Assembly: GCA_020809705.1 (NCBI GenBank) | Contig: CP085833.1 | Coordinates: forward strand, 5,146,001-5,210,000 | Length of the DNA stretch: 64,000 nt | Source of the DNA: Calonectria ilicicola | Lineage: Eukaryota; Ascomycota; Sordariomycetes; Hypocreales; Nectriaceae | Direction of reading: 5' to 3' | In this document: positions 11,039 through 22,041 of the stretch, one piece after another | How the letters are laid out: each line of letters begins with the position of its first letter | How positions within the stretch are numbered: the stretch's first letter is position 1 | Translations under genes and position numbers: made by a program | The notes under the pieces: model-generated | Told to the model about the DNA's origin: nothing | Seen by the model: only the letters and a program-made list of their open reading frames with translations | Databases searched by the model: none

Positions 11039-13573
11039 TCACAACTTATAGTCCCCCTCACTGCATGCTGAAAAGTCGCAAATATCACCGAGCCCTTCAA
11101 TCGCAAAGATCGCGTCCGAATCAAGCTCCATGAGATCTGGGAGAGGCAATTCTTTAGCCATGTCCCCATCCATAAGAAGGTTAAGTGAAAGATCTGCCTT
11201 GTTGAGTTGATGCAGGGCCGGTTTATTTGATGGTATCAATATATCAGCTGAAGAAGTGCCCTTTGTTGAAAGGATGTCTCCGATGACCTCCTCTTGGCAT
11301 TTATCTAGGAAATCAAAAATATCCTCAGACCCAAAGAGATCGCCGTCTCTTTTGGACTCTGCTGACTCTCCTATACTTGGGCTTAAGGGCATAGAAAAAG
11401 CTAATTCCATAGCATTCCTAGCGACCTTAGCCGGTTCGTAGATTTCTTGCAAGGTCTCGATGACATCTAAACATTGGCGTAAACCTTGATAAGCCTTTGT
11501 CTGGTCCGCGATGGCGTCGCCTTTGATGAGCTGTAAGTGCATAGAAGCAGCCGGAATTACTGCAAGTAGGGCTGTTGTGGGAAGTAAATGGTCGAGCCCG
11601 GTTCGGTGGATTTCACCGGCCATTGAGGATATCTGTGATGCGGCGTCATGCATGCAGAGCCTCGCAATCTCTTGCTCCAGCGACAGAGTCCCTGTGCTGA
11701 CAAGAAAGATGAAGCTAGATCGATGAATGACCAGTAATAGAGACTGGTAAAACATGTGTAGCGCAGTAAGATGGACCAAGAGACGTGAAGTTGCAAGTGT
11801 ATCTTTGCACGAGGGAGGTTCATATTGGCAGCACTTCGGTAGCGAGTTTTGCCACGTCTTAAGATCCCTCCGAAGAGACGCAAAGGGGACTTCTTCATCA
11901 GACTCTTTATCGCGATCCCTATTGATGAACAGTTCGAAAGACATCCTGGGCGGTTCCTCTGAGCCAATTGATTGGTGAGAGATGAGATAGGGATCCAGAC
12001 GTTGACACAAACGAATCATTGCCATAAACAACTCACCCAACTCTTTCTGTATGGCCACATCGCCAGAGTAACTGCACATAGTCTTGTACGGGACGCGGCG
12101 GTTCGGAACTAATGGGGTCACTTCGAAGTCGCTCTCACGCAACATGGACACTTGGAAGTCATTGCTTCTAATTCTCGGGGGCCACCTCATCGCGAGTGAA
12201 ACTAGTCGGTCTCTAACATAACAAGCCCACCAGATCTTTCGTCGAAGTCGAATGGTGGCATCATTTGACGCAGGATCCTTGTTTTCTATATGCAACCTAG
12301 ACGCAAATGCTTGGGAGATGGCGACGTCAATCCAATGACATGCATTTCGATGGTCTTCGGGTGAGTCATACCAAAGCGTCATGACTAAAAGGGCTTGTAC
12401 AAGTGTAAGGCTGTCAGATTCGTAGTTTGAATCATAGACGAACTATCAGCCCAATTAGTGTGGCACACCACGAGTGGAATTCCGGAGACTTACGCGAGCA
12501 CGGTGAAAGAGCTCCTTGCGCGCTTGTTTGCGCGATGTGAACCCTGCATCCATCAGGTAGTCGATTGGTACGTGTGCTGCTCCGGCAAACAGGATTGCTC
12601 GAAATAGAAGCAAGCTAACCTGACCGAATCTCCCAGTTCGTGCCCCAACTATTTGCAAGAACTGGGTGATGTCGATAATGGGCATGTATGGGTGAGTATA
12701 CTCGAAGTAGGAGCGCAGCAGGGCGTTTTGGAAATTGAGGCTTGGGAGGGTCAGAGAACCCTTTGTGCTTAGATATGCTATGTCTTCCATGGGCATTTGT
12801 TTGGGTAGGGGCTTGATGAACCCTTCGAGCTGCACAATGGGACAAACCCAACAAGTCGAATGAATTGGCGAGGGCGAGTCAAGTTCGTCCTCCTGTTCTA
12901 CATCCGCCGACATGTCTAGAACAGGTTAGATGAAGTGGCGAGGCTCAACTTATGGTTGAACTTACGTGGTGACTTCCACGGTCGCCCGTGGCCATTATGG
13001 GATGTGGTCGTCTGGACCGATGTCTCAGCTTTGTTAATTTCGCTCGGGAGAAATATCCTTGCGTCACCTGTCGACGAGCTGACACTGGATTGGGACTTTG
13101 GATCTGGGTTAGGAGCACGAGCATCGTGCTCGGCTTGGGGAGAGGAAGAAAGCTTAGGGGGTCTCGGTCTAGAGCGTCTAAATGCCAAACAAAAAGGTGG
13201 TAAGTGGTGGTTCGTGCAAGTATAGAATGTCTTCATATGTATTATAACTGGAATGGACAAATAGGGAATCTGGACGGAGAAAAAAGCGATTAGAAGAATC
13301 ATACTTGGCATATCTCCTTCCGGGAATCACGCATTCGCAGCATGCCCACACGCAATTGCCACAGGGCCGCCTCTCAACGACATCACATCTGACCTTACGT
13401 AACCTGCAGGAAAGACAGGCGTAAGATGACCTGCGGCCATTTTTGTGTGGTAAGGTCAATGGGCTTTCGGTGGGAGGCCCAGAGGTTGGGCTCGTGCAGG
13501 TTTCTATCGTTTCGCGAGGATGGCTCTCTGGAAGGGAGGGGACAGCAAGGGAGGTGGTAGATGAAGGTGACAT
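11039..13573 (-). CDS. Zn2Cys6 transcription factor 1 (CTF1-like, fungal_trans)
   Basis: Model complement of exons 13573..13305, 13177..12966, 12915..12494 and 12442..11039, 768 aa. The zinc cluster is Cys 53, 56, 63, 71, 74, 81 (C-x2-C-x6-C-x7-C-x2-C-x6-C), followed by a Ser/Pro-rich linker. The regulatory middle homology region includes SYFEYTHPYMPIID, FRAILFAGAAHVP, LTLVQALLVMTLWYDSPED and RRKIWWACYVRDR; the last two are hallmarks of the fungal_trans domain of the cutinase-factor (CTF1) type. All three introns (127, 50, 51 bp) have GT-AG ends and restore the frame exactly. It acts in the nucleus, and its place inside the cluster suggests a pathway-specific regulator. Confidence 0.92.
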
Positions 13574-14718
13574 TGAATTGAAAAGATGCGAGAGTATATT
13601 CCTTGTCGGTTACGTACAGATTATTGGATGCAAGTGTTATTACGGCGTACACTCATTACAGAGACATACATTTGTTTAATAGCTGGAGTCGAGCCATCTT
13701 ACTTGGTGAGTGACGGGAACTAAGAACTCACCGACACAGTTGCTGGGGCGAGCTTACGAGTGTGGAGGACTCCAGGCCGGACAATGACTAAAGGCCGGGC
13801 CCATTCAGCGAATGATTCGCAGCATCCGACTCTTCCGGGTATGCCGCCCTCCCACTCCGTGCGTCACTCGTCTACTTCATTCCACCCAATTACATGGAAA
13901 GTCTGACAATACTGCCAAGCTAGATATTCCTAGTCCAAACACGATGGGGGTAAGAATCGACGAGTCTAGGCTTCCCCATGATACCCAATGGTAGATTACT
14001 GCCTAAATCAATATCTCACTTACGCCAATTGTGGAGATGGTTATTGACTACGTCATGCAAAGCAGAAGTAGGTACACGTAGGGCCAAGCCTATGCGAACG
14101 ATACGATGCATCATCTATGGCCACCGAATCAAATCTTGACTAACTGCTCCAAATTGTCGCTTATTGCTGCGCCAATGATGACAAGACTCCATGGTGTAGG
14201 TGCTGCCAACGTCGCTGCGGGAGGATAGTTTATGGAATGTGGTAATTGTTTTATTGAAAACCCTACTCGAGGGGTTTTGAAATAGCTATTCGGGCAATGC
14301 ACGGGGAATAAACCAGTTACCAGCATTCGGGAACGTCGTCGCTTTGGGCACCCTAGTCATTCTTGTGACACCCTTAAGTGGGGTCGGCATTTGGCAAATC
14401 CCGACGTTGTAATGTACTCGGCACGGCTATTGTACTAGTTAATGCCGTCTTCTCCTGTTTCAGTCGTTAAGTTCATATCAAATAATTATATTTAATAAAT
14501 CTTTTATAAAAAATATCGTAGACACAAACTATGATCACAGTAAATTGTTTCCTGGTCATGCAAATTAGAGCTAATGTCGTATCCCTATATTGATGGTGTC
14601 GAGCTTTTGGGAGTTATTTTTTTTTTACTTGAGCTCGCTATTGATCAAGATGAAAAGTTTATCGATTTAATTAATAATGATAATATTTTGAGTCGAGTTT
14701 ATTTCAAGTAATATCTTC
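13574..14718. other. Intergenic, no gene supported
   Basis: About 1.15 kb between the regulator's 5' end and the dioxygenase's 3' end. It includes a very AT-rich stretch around 14480-14700. No gene recognised. Confidence 0.45.
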
Positions 14719-14736
14719 TAACCCTAACCCTAACCC
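14719..14736. repeat. Interstitial telomeric repeat (TAACCC)x3
   Basis: Three perfect TAACCC units (TTAGGG on the minus strand). The minus-strand dioxygenase ends inside it: its last Gly codon and TAG stop are read from GGGTTAG. Adjacent sequence is not telomeric. Confidence 0.9.
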
Positions 14737-15878
14737 TTAGCAGTCGTCTCTTGAGGAATTGCCTCCTTGCCGGAGTCCTCCACTTTTCCTGTGACAAATC
14801 CAAGTGGAATGTTCGGTCCCCAGATGTAAAGCGAGTCGGGGGCCTCGGGTGAGCGTGAAAATGGGGTGTCCCCATTAACGACGTCACCATCAGAGTAATG
14901 CTCAATGATGTTGCCTGACGTGTCGAACCTGTAACATATGACTTAGGGCTCTGATGCCTCTCTGCATTGGTGTTGTAGCTTGCTTACCAGTAGTCAAACA
15001 ATTGACTTCCCAAGACGTGTCGGCCGATTCCCCAGCAGTTTGTGTACCCTTTCTGGGTAAGCCATTGGTGGCCTAGGGCTTGCGTGTCCATATCATTGAC
15101 CTCAAAACTAGAATGGTGCACAAATGGCGCTGCCCCGATGGGATTGGCGCCGACGAAAAATGCCTGCATACAATGAGTGTGACCCCCGTTCTTTGAGTCA
15201 CATACTTACATGGTGGTCTGTATAAGTCTTTCCCAGATCAATGTGCATGAAACAAGTGTTGTCCTCGTCTGTGGTAGTATCAAAAACCGCATCGGTAGGT
15301 ACCAGGTTCATCAGGGTTGTATAAAATTCAAATGTCTTCTTGTAATCTTCTTTAGGAACCATGTATCCATAGTGGCCCAACTTATGAACGGGGCTTGGCC
15401 CATAGTTGAACCTGCGAAAATCGCCCTTTCTTGGCTTCTCCACAGCCAAATTGACAAGAGGTGGTACGTCGCTGGCAATTCGGCTCCTATCAGCGTCGGC
15501 CTTGTCCCGTAAAGTCTTTCCATAGATAAAATTGACAGGAAATCCGTTTGGGTCAACGATGGTTACCTTCTTCCCACCGCCAGGCCCATTGTCGTCCCGG
15601 ATACTGGTCGCATTTGGGTATGCGGCAGCCAGCTCGAGATCTTTCTCCGACTCGACCGTCCACGTGCCTCCTAAAAAAGAACGGTGAGGTCCGGTGGCCT
15701 TCTCGGCAACATAAATATATGGCTCAATGCCGAAGCCGGCGAAGTATACGCGGTCTTCGTGCCGAGCCACCTCGCAAAGGCCAAAGTCCTTGAGGAAGAG
15801 GATCGCCTTGTCAAGATCTACATGCTGATAGTGCACCGAAGAGAGGCGAACGGCGGTGATTTTTTGAGTGGTGACCAT
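14730..15878 (-). CDS. Extradiol-type ring-cleavage dioxygenase (glyoxalase/VOC superfamily)
   Basis: Model complement of exons 15878..15210, 15163..14988 and 14928..14730, 347 aa. Introns of 46 and 59 bp have GTAAGT/GTAAGC donors and CAG acceptors. Two paired betaalphabetabetabeta modules are seen. The second carries a metal triad like that of catechol/2,3-dihydroxybiphenyl dioxygenases: His169 in HKLGHYGYMV, His240 in FVHHSSFEV and Glu291 in NIIEHYSD, with spacings close to the bacterial type I enzymes. The predicted reaction is Fe(II)-dependent meta cleavage of a catechol-like ring. Fungal VOC proteins of this size are also annotated simply as glyoxalase/bleomycin-resistance proteins, so substrate is unknown. 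The gene is divergent from the FAH-family gene, a sensible next step. The stop codon lies in a telomeric repeat. Confidence 0.86.
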
Positions 15879-16255
15879 TTTGGAAACTATGGGTCGGAGC
15901 TCTTGGAAGAAAACGTTACTTTTACAACAAAGGATAGATCGAATACTGCTCGAGGGATGAGAGCAGAAGGCGAAATATTATCCATCAAAAATCCTACGTC
16001 GCTCAATTTGGACGTTAAAAACAAAGGAAGCCTGTAATATTTGGGCACGGGATCATCGCAATTTTGCAATAGACGCGGCAGACCCGGACCTCGAGGTCAT
16101 CGGCTTTTGACGGGAATGCCGTCCGGCGCGTTACCTCCTCTTTTTACAAGCAGCTTTCTTTGGTACTTCTTCATGCACTCACTACCTTGTAGCACTTTTA
16201 CTTCCCGCGTTTTCACCTTTGCCTTTGCCACCAAATACCATCCCCAGTTAAAGTC
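15879..16255. promoter_or_regulatory. Bidirectional promoter of dioxygenase and FAH genes
   Basis: 377 bp separate the two divergent ATGs. It contains inverted CGG triplets with 5-base spacing at 16076-16086 and 16111-16121 (CGGGAATGCCG), but no N4-spaced site like those in other promoters of the cluster. Confidence 0.4.
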
Positions 16256-16630
16256 ATGTCCTTCAAGGCTCTTGTTCGGTACGAGCAGAACGGCGCGACC
16301 CACTACGGCGATCTGCTCGAATATGATGATACCAACGGACATAAAGTAGTAAAGCTGGTTGGGAATCCATGGGACGGCTTCACAGCTACGTCCGAACTCA
16401 TTAAAATTTCCAAGGCATGCTTTATATCTTGATGGCTAGTGAAGAATTGAGAATACTAATTCCGGTGCGCAGCTTCTGTGCCCACTCGAGTCTACCCCGA
16501 TAGTCGATTGCGTCGGATTGAACTATCGACAGCATGCAAGCGAAGCAAACGTGAGCACATCGTCTCCAGGATCGATCCGCCATAGCTGCAGCAAAGCTTC
16601 CTACTAACAATGAAGCCCGCGTTGTAGCTT

Positions 16631-16638
16631 ACTGTCCC
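16631..16638 (+). repeat. Target site duplication, left copy (ACTGTCCC)
   Basis: Eight bases identical to 19722-19729, directly abutting the left terminal inverted repeat. Eight bp is the duplication length of hAT elements. Confidence 0.93.
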
Positions 16639-16645
16639 CAGCGCT

Positions 16646-16757
16646 GCGGTCAATTCAATTCTCAATCAGGATTTTTACATTTGAATTGAAGGGATTTGCA
16701 TTTGAATTGAGGGCTTCCGAATTGAATTGATTGAATTGAATTGAGATAATTTGAATT
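16646..16757. repeat. Subterminal TTGAATTG repeats, left end of hAT-1
   Basis: Repeated TTGAATTG/AATTGAAT units in tandem and clusters just inside the terminal repeat; the same units recur at the right end. Subterminal short repeats are the usual transposase-binding sites of hAT elements. Confidence 0.7.
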
Positions 16758-16844
16758 ATGTGCTGTATTACATGTTAGTTATCCAGTGTTTTAAATACTT
16801 AATAGCTTTCAAGGTCTTATCAGCTAGGCTATGCTGTTATGACC

Positions 16845-17140
16845 TTATTGTTAACTTAGCTTGACTAAATATACGTTCATATTCGGTTGATATTAAAGGT
16901 ATTGTAAGAATATCTATTGCTATTTGACTTATTAAAGGAAAAGCCTGCTTTTGCTGTTGCTAAAAGGCGATTGGGTTATCCAGCTTTTCAGGGGCCCTAC
17001 TAAGCCAAGCGTTCAATTTATGTACAGCTGGGCTATTGCTTTTGGTTGGGTTCTTATAGAAATTATTGGGAAGAAGGTTAGGTAGGGAACTGTTATATTG
17101 ATTAGGGAAATCTATGGCCTGGGGCTGTTGATATTGCTTA
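16845..17140 (-). pseudogene. hAT-1 transposase, C-terminal dimerisation domain relic
   Basis: Minus-strand translation reads KLNAWLSRAPEK, NPIAF, a stop where the family has Trp (TGG to TAG), then QAFPLISQIAIDILTIPL and STEYERIFSQAKLTIRS. This is the hAT C-terminal dimerisation signature (FPxLSxxAxDxLxIPxxSxxxERxFSxAK). Upstream coding is AT-degraded and was not reconstructed. Confidence 0.85.
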
Positions 17141-19604
17141 TTAATAGCTTAACTATCAAAAAAGAAGCCTTAAAACCGATTAATGATAAGATTTGCTTTA
17201 TATGGCTTTATATAGGTGATCTAATGGGCCTTTAGGGAGGGATAAAGGATAGTGGTAGTCTAATAAACTAAAGTATGATTAAATAGGCTTTTATAATATT
17301 TTAATTAGTTTATTAATAATTAGTAATAGAGGCATAAATATTCCTTTATATTAGTCTATTGTTATGGCTTTATTATGAATACTTAATTATAATTATATAA
17401 GTATTATAATAAGGTATTTTAAAGGGTCTATTAAGGCTTGTTAACTATAATTAAGTTAGGGGCATAATAATCATATTATTCTTTAAACCAAGTTATTAAT
17501 TGGAAGAGGCTTTGAATAACCTAGCCAATATCGCCGGGGCAGTAGGATTGGAATCTTATTGTTTTTTTTTAAAAGGGAAGAAGAAGATCATAAACCTCTA
17601 TTAAGACCTCCTAGTCTTTCTCAATTAATCTCTTATTAATTAGCAACCTTTAATCTTCCTTTTCTATTAAGTTGACCTTAATTTATAATTAAATTAACTT
17701 CTTAAGATAAAGGGCCTATTCAATTATATAAAAAATTAAATTCTAATATATTTTATTATTATTATATAATTGAATGTTGTTATTGACCTTTAATAAGTTA
17801 TTATTAGTATTGTTAACTTGGTATTAAATCTAGATAGAAAAGGCTTCTTAATATTAAAAGGACCAGCGGATAAATATTACTATATCTAACAGCTTAGCTA
17901 CCGGACTATTCTTGAGCCAGCTAGTTAAATTGGCTTGTTCCTTAAGAGTCAGCCATATAATAGCTTTATTATTCAGTAAGGTAAGTTAGGCTTATTCTAT
18001 GGGCTTAAGGAAGGCTTTAGTAGTAAGGTTGATAATATGACCCTAATAGTATAATCAAATTATTAAAGGCTTTATAAATAAGAGCTAACTTAGAAAAGTA
18101 GGAAGGTGGTTGGAAAAGAGATAATTAAAGTATATATTATTAATAAAAGTATTATCTAATATAAAGAAACCAAGGCTTTAAAGGTTATAATTTTTAATAA
18201 CTTTTAATATTAAAGGGGCAATATTTTTACCTAAATAAATACTAGAAATATATTTTAAGGCAAGAAGCTTAGTTTATAGGCTACTAGCACAATTAATAAA
18301 GTAATTAATGATCCTTAAGAGGGCCTATTAGTTAAAAGAAGTCTAAGTATTAAAGGTAAGGTGGATGAGTGATTGAGCATATTGAAGCTAGTGTTTAATT
18401 GTTTGTTGGTAAGTTTTGAAGTTATCTATTATCTAGGCCTTTATAGTTGATTAGTGTATTAGTAAGGTATTATTAATAATATAATTTAGTATTTATAAGA
18501 GGTATTAAAAGGTATTATATTTAATTACTTTAAAGAATATATTTAATTTAATAATCTAATAAATAAGAGCAGCCTTTAGCTTGGTAGTAATACTAAAAGT
18601 ATTAGATTCTTCTTTGGTAGGTAACCTAGTATATGAATAAAGATTGGTAAGGGTAGAAGAAGCTGGTAATAGTATTATCTCTTAATTTTAGCTCTTAGTA
18701 ATAGAGTGTTAACTTTATAAGTGGGTTATTGCTGCTAAAGTTATTGCCTAAGCAAATAAATAGCCTTACGTTTGTCCTTACCAATTATAATAATAGTATA
18801 GTTAAAAGGTACTACTAAGGGTATTTTCATTTACTTTAATAAGACTAAAGCTATGCTTAATAATAAAGGATTGTAGCTTATAGCACTAATATAGCTAGAA
18901 ATAAAGAAAATATCTCTTATATATAAATTATATTTAAAAGAAAGTTTAAATAATTAAACTTTAAATATTTTTAAAATTAAAATCTTTAAATTATATAATT
19001 ATAGACTATATCTTTAATTAGGTTTAAAAGGAAAATAGGATTAAGATTAGGGTTAGGATTAAAATTAAGATTAGGATTAAGGATAAGGTTATTAATAGTA
19101 TTAAGGGTATTAGATTATAGAAAAAAGAATTAGATATAAAGATATTATTATCTTCATGCTTATCATATATTCTAATAACCATAAAGATTATTTTACTAAT
19201 CCCTCATTCCTCAACTAACTACTATACTTTATAGTAAGAAAGATATAAATATATTAGGCCTTTTCTCTACAATATAGACTTAATAGTAATTGAAGAGACT
19301 AAAAAATAACTAATATAATAGTTCTAAATATTATAAATAAAAGTATAATAATGCAATAAGCAAAAATGGCTGTATTTTATAGTGTTGTGGAGAGTAGTTT
19401 TATATATAATATATAAGAAAAGGTAAGGTTAGTAAGAATTCCTTTATGGTTAAAAAATCATGGTCATATAACCGATTATGTGACCCGCGCTATACTGCTT
19501 TAAGCAATAACTAAGCAGAAATTCCTCCCGGGTAAACCACATCAAAAATACCAAAACTTAGCTAAAAAAAATCACACATCTACACTAAATACCCTATATC
19601 CAAC

Positions 19605-19710
19605 TCAATCAATTCAATCAATTTGATCGTTGTATTTGAATTGAATTGAATACCTCTTTTCCCGGCTTGAATTGAATTGATTTGGATTGAATTGAGGCGA
19701 TTTGAATTGA
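19605..19710. repeat. Subterminal TTGAATTG repeats, right end of hAT-1
   Basis: Mirror of the left-end array: multiple TCAATCAATTCAA / TTGAATTGAATTG units within ~110 bp of the right terminal repeat. Confidence 0.7.
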
Positions 19711-19721
19711 CCGCAGCGCTG

Positions 19722-19729
19722 ACTGTCCC
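19722..19729 (+). repeat. Target site duplication, right copy (ACTGTCCC)
   Basis: Identical to 16631-16638. It follows the right inverted repeat directly; the FAH reading frame resumes at 19730. Confidence 0.93.
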
Positions 19730-20303
19730 CACGGATCCAGTCATCTTCACCAAGCCTAGCGATGCCCTGGCCGGCCCTTCAGACAATATTTCCGTCCATC
19801 CCGACGCTCAGGTCAAGTTGGACTACGAGGGAGAGTTGTGTGTTATAATCGGCCGCGACGGAAAAAATGTTGCCGTAGAAAACGCGTTAGACTATGTTCT
19901 AGGCTATGGGGTGGGTAACGATGTGTCTGCGAGGAACTTTCAGCTTCCTGGCGCCTCCGGCGGCCAGTTCTGCTATGCCAAGTCGTTCGATGGCTTCGCC
20001 CCTTTCGGTCCAGCCATCTGGTCGCCCACGCTGGTTCCTGATCCGCAGAAGCTCAGTCTCAAGACGATGGTCAACGGCAAAGTTGTGCAGCAGACGGAAA
20101 CAAGTGACATGATCTGGTCAGTGCGCCAGATTATCGCCCATCTATCACGAGGGACCACTCTCAGGCGAGGCACCGTTATCATGACCGGTACGCCATCTGG
20201 GGTCGGCTTCTTCCGTAATGCATTCCTGCAAGATGGTGACGTCGTGGACGTAGAGATAGAAGGGCTGGGCAAGATCTCTAATCGGATTGTATTTGAACAT
20301 TGA

Positions 20304-22041
20304 GTAGATTAAACCTCTAGATCCAATATAGTTGATCGTTTTCTACGGGCTATCAGACGACGGATGACCATACTCCGTCAATCACACTCCGATATTAAGG
20401 GGTCCATTTTGGGGTTCATAATGTAGCATACTTCCTTATTGACCACTAGGAAGGAAATCGAATGCAGCTAGATATTCGGAATTACGGGGGTATATCTACC
20501 AATTTTCATTGGTGTACGGAGTACACTGGAGAGCCCTTGAAGTGTTAGGGTTACTTTGCCATGGTAGAGTGGGTACGGCACACCACGGCCTCTCCGTAAA
20601 ACGCCGCCGCCCGAATGTACGCCCGGACCATGTTTCTAACGGGTAAATCATGGCTCCTACATACACAAGATGCTGGCCACAGACAAAGAAGCCGATTGAC
20701 AGGCCAGGGACTGATTCTGCCTCGGATTCAGAACGGCGCCCACTCTCGGATCGGCAGTGTAAATATACTTGAATTAGCTGTATGCCCGTTGCACCTCAAG
20801 GGTTGAAATGTCTTGCTCTGTTTCTCGGACGTTATAGCCACTCGGCATTCAAAACTAGCTTGTTGATCAGCCTCTTGGTGTGAATCATAGGACCTCACTC
20901 ACCATGACACAAGGACCAGCCCCGTCATCATCCCTGTTGCGACATGGCTCGGTCACCTGGATACACCCTCGTCCGTATGATATTCGACTCGATGTCTTTT
21001 GTCGACACTTCAACCAGTCTTACAACCTGAATTTAAAAACTTAGAATGGATTACACAACTAGTCAGCTTACAATGTTGAAGCCTTTTACCAAGAGATTTA
21101 GGCCTTCTGCCAAATGTTCCGAGTGCGAGAATCAACTGCACTCAAAATATCCTGGCTAGTGGACTGGGTATTCATCCACACCTCGGTGCTATATCAGCGT
21201 GCTGAGAATCTGGGACTCACTGGTGCCCTCTAACCAGGATACACTTTCATCAATAGGTCGCTGTATAGGCCAATTACCTTAAAGCTAAGGGTATGGGAGC
21301 AGGCGACCGTGTCGCCGGTAGGTGATTCTTTTAATCACTTGCACGACTGCGCATTTGTCCCTTGCTGCAAGTTCCATGGTTGCTTTGACAACTTTCCTAG
21401 TATCTGAAAACATGGCGACTTTACCAAAGGAAGTTCCGTCATCGCGGGGTACGTGATCAGTGGGCGTAATGGCGGAGTTCTGAATCCTCGAGGTTCGATT
21501 CTTTGGCTGGTCCTCCATTGCTTATCAATTCCTAATTCATGATCTATGTTTAGGATTCGGAACCGCAGAGTTGTACAGCGTGGTGGAGAAGTTTTCCGAA
21601 GTCAAAGATATCATTGCTGTAGGGCGACGAAGTCAAAATAGCGCGGACAAACAGGTCTGGCTCTTCCTGAATTCGACAGCTAACTCTGAATGCCTGATGG
21701 AATATTAAGAATCCTCGGACTTTGAATCGCCGTTTGCGTCTTCCAGGCCGTGAGCATAGGGGTGGCAAGGAAGACCTACCGATAGTCGACAGGATTTGGA
21801 TTGAAAAGGCAAGTGACATTCCTTAGGCTGACTCATCATCTACTTGCGGTACTTCAGAGTCATTCAGGCAATTGATTGCTCGAGAATGATAATAAATAGA
21901 CCAAATAAAGACCCCCACATAGAAGCTGCGATCTATGATCTGTTCTGTTAGAGAATGTCACGTTGCAAACATGTTCTACCCAGTCTAGTTTGAAAGCCGT
22001 TTATCTTGGCCATTTGGTTCTTTCTTCCAATAGTCATTTCA
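20304..22041. other. Intergenic, no gene supported
   Basis: 1.7 kb between the FAH-family gene and regulator 2 (convergent 3' ends). Short unrelated frames only; base composition is ordinary, so this is not a RIPed transposon. Nothing recognised. Confidence 0.45.

Larger units (their letters stand above)
16639..19721 (-). mobile_element. hAT DNA transposon (hAT-1), complete but RIP-degraded
   Basis: A 3,083-bp element bounded by the 20-bp perfect inverted repeat CAGCGCTGCGGTCAATTCAA (ends CAGNGNTG as known for hAT) and an exact 8-bp target duplication. The interior is very AT-rich. Near the left end, on the minus strand, the C-terminal transposase domain is still readable. It lies inside exon 3 of the FAH-family gene, in opposite orientation to it. 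Confidence 0.93.
16256..20303 (+). pseudogene. Fumarylacetoacetate hydrolase family gene, split by a hAT transposon
   Basis: Exons 16256..16414, 16473..16550 and 16628..16638 continue, after the inserted element and one copy of its target duplication, at 19730..20303. Together they give the 273 codons of an ordinary FAH-fold enzyme (C-C hydrolase, decarboxylase or isomerase of 2-oxo/1,3-diketo acids). Features: CVGLNYRQHASEAN before the break; VIFTKPSDALAGP, DYEGELCVIIGR (two metal-binding Glu), NDVSARNFQ, YAKSFDGFAPFGP (metal Asp) and MTGTPSGVGFF after it. Intron 1 (16415-16472) has a GC donor (AAG|GCATGC), a perfect TACTAAT branch and a CAG acceptor, and joins KISK to LLCPLES. Intron 2 is 16551-16627 (GTGAGC...GTAG). 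The part after the insertion is undamaged, so disruption seems recent or RIP did not spread. The 5' part alone would encode only ~82 native residues. Confidence 0.9.

Noticed and set aside
15210..16037. Plus-strand open frames of 81-117 codons
   Set aside because: They lie antisense to the intron-verified dioxygenase gene and have no motif of their own.
16076..16121. CGG-N5-CCG pairs in the dioxygenase/FAH promoter as members of the same operator set
   Set aside because: Spacing differs by one base from all other sites; zinc-cluster dimers are spacing-specific, so they were not counted.
16646..16757. Regularly repeated TTGAATTG units as a possible CRISPR-like array
   Set aside because: Units are short, without unique spacers, and are mirrored at the other end of a transposon; subterminal repeats explain them.
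19037..19090. TTAGGG-like string (ATTAGGGTTAGGATTA...)
   Set aside because: Degenerate and inside the AT-rich hAT-1 body; not a true telomeric array.
19677..20303. A separate 208-codon gene starting inside hAT-1
   Set aside because: The first ~14 codons are transposon terminal repeat and begin without an ATG; the rest is the 3' exon of the split FAH-family gene.
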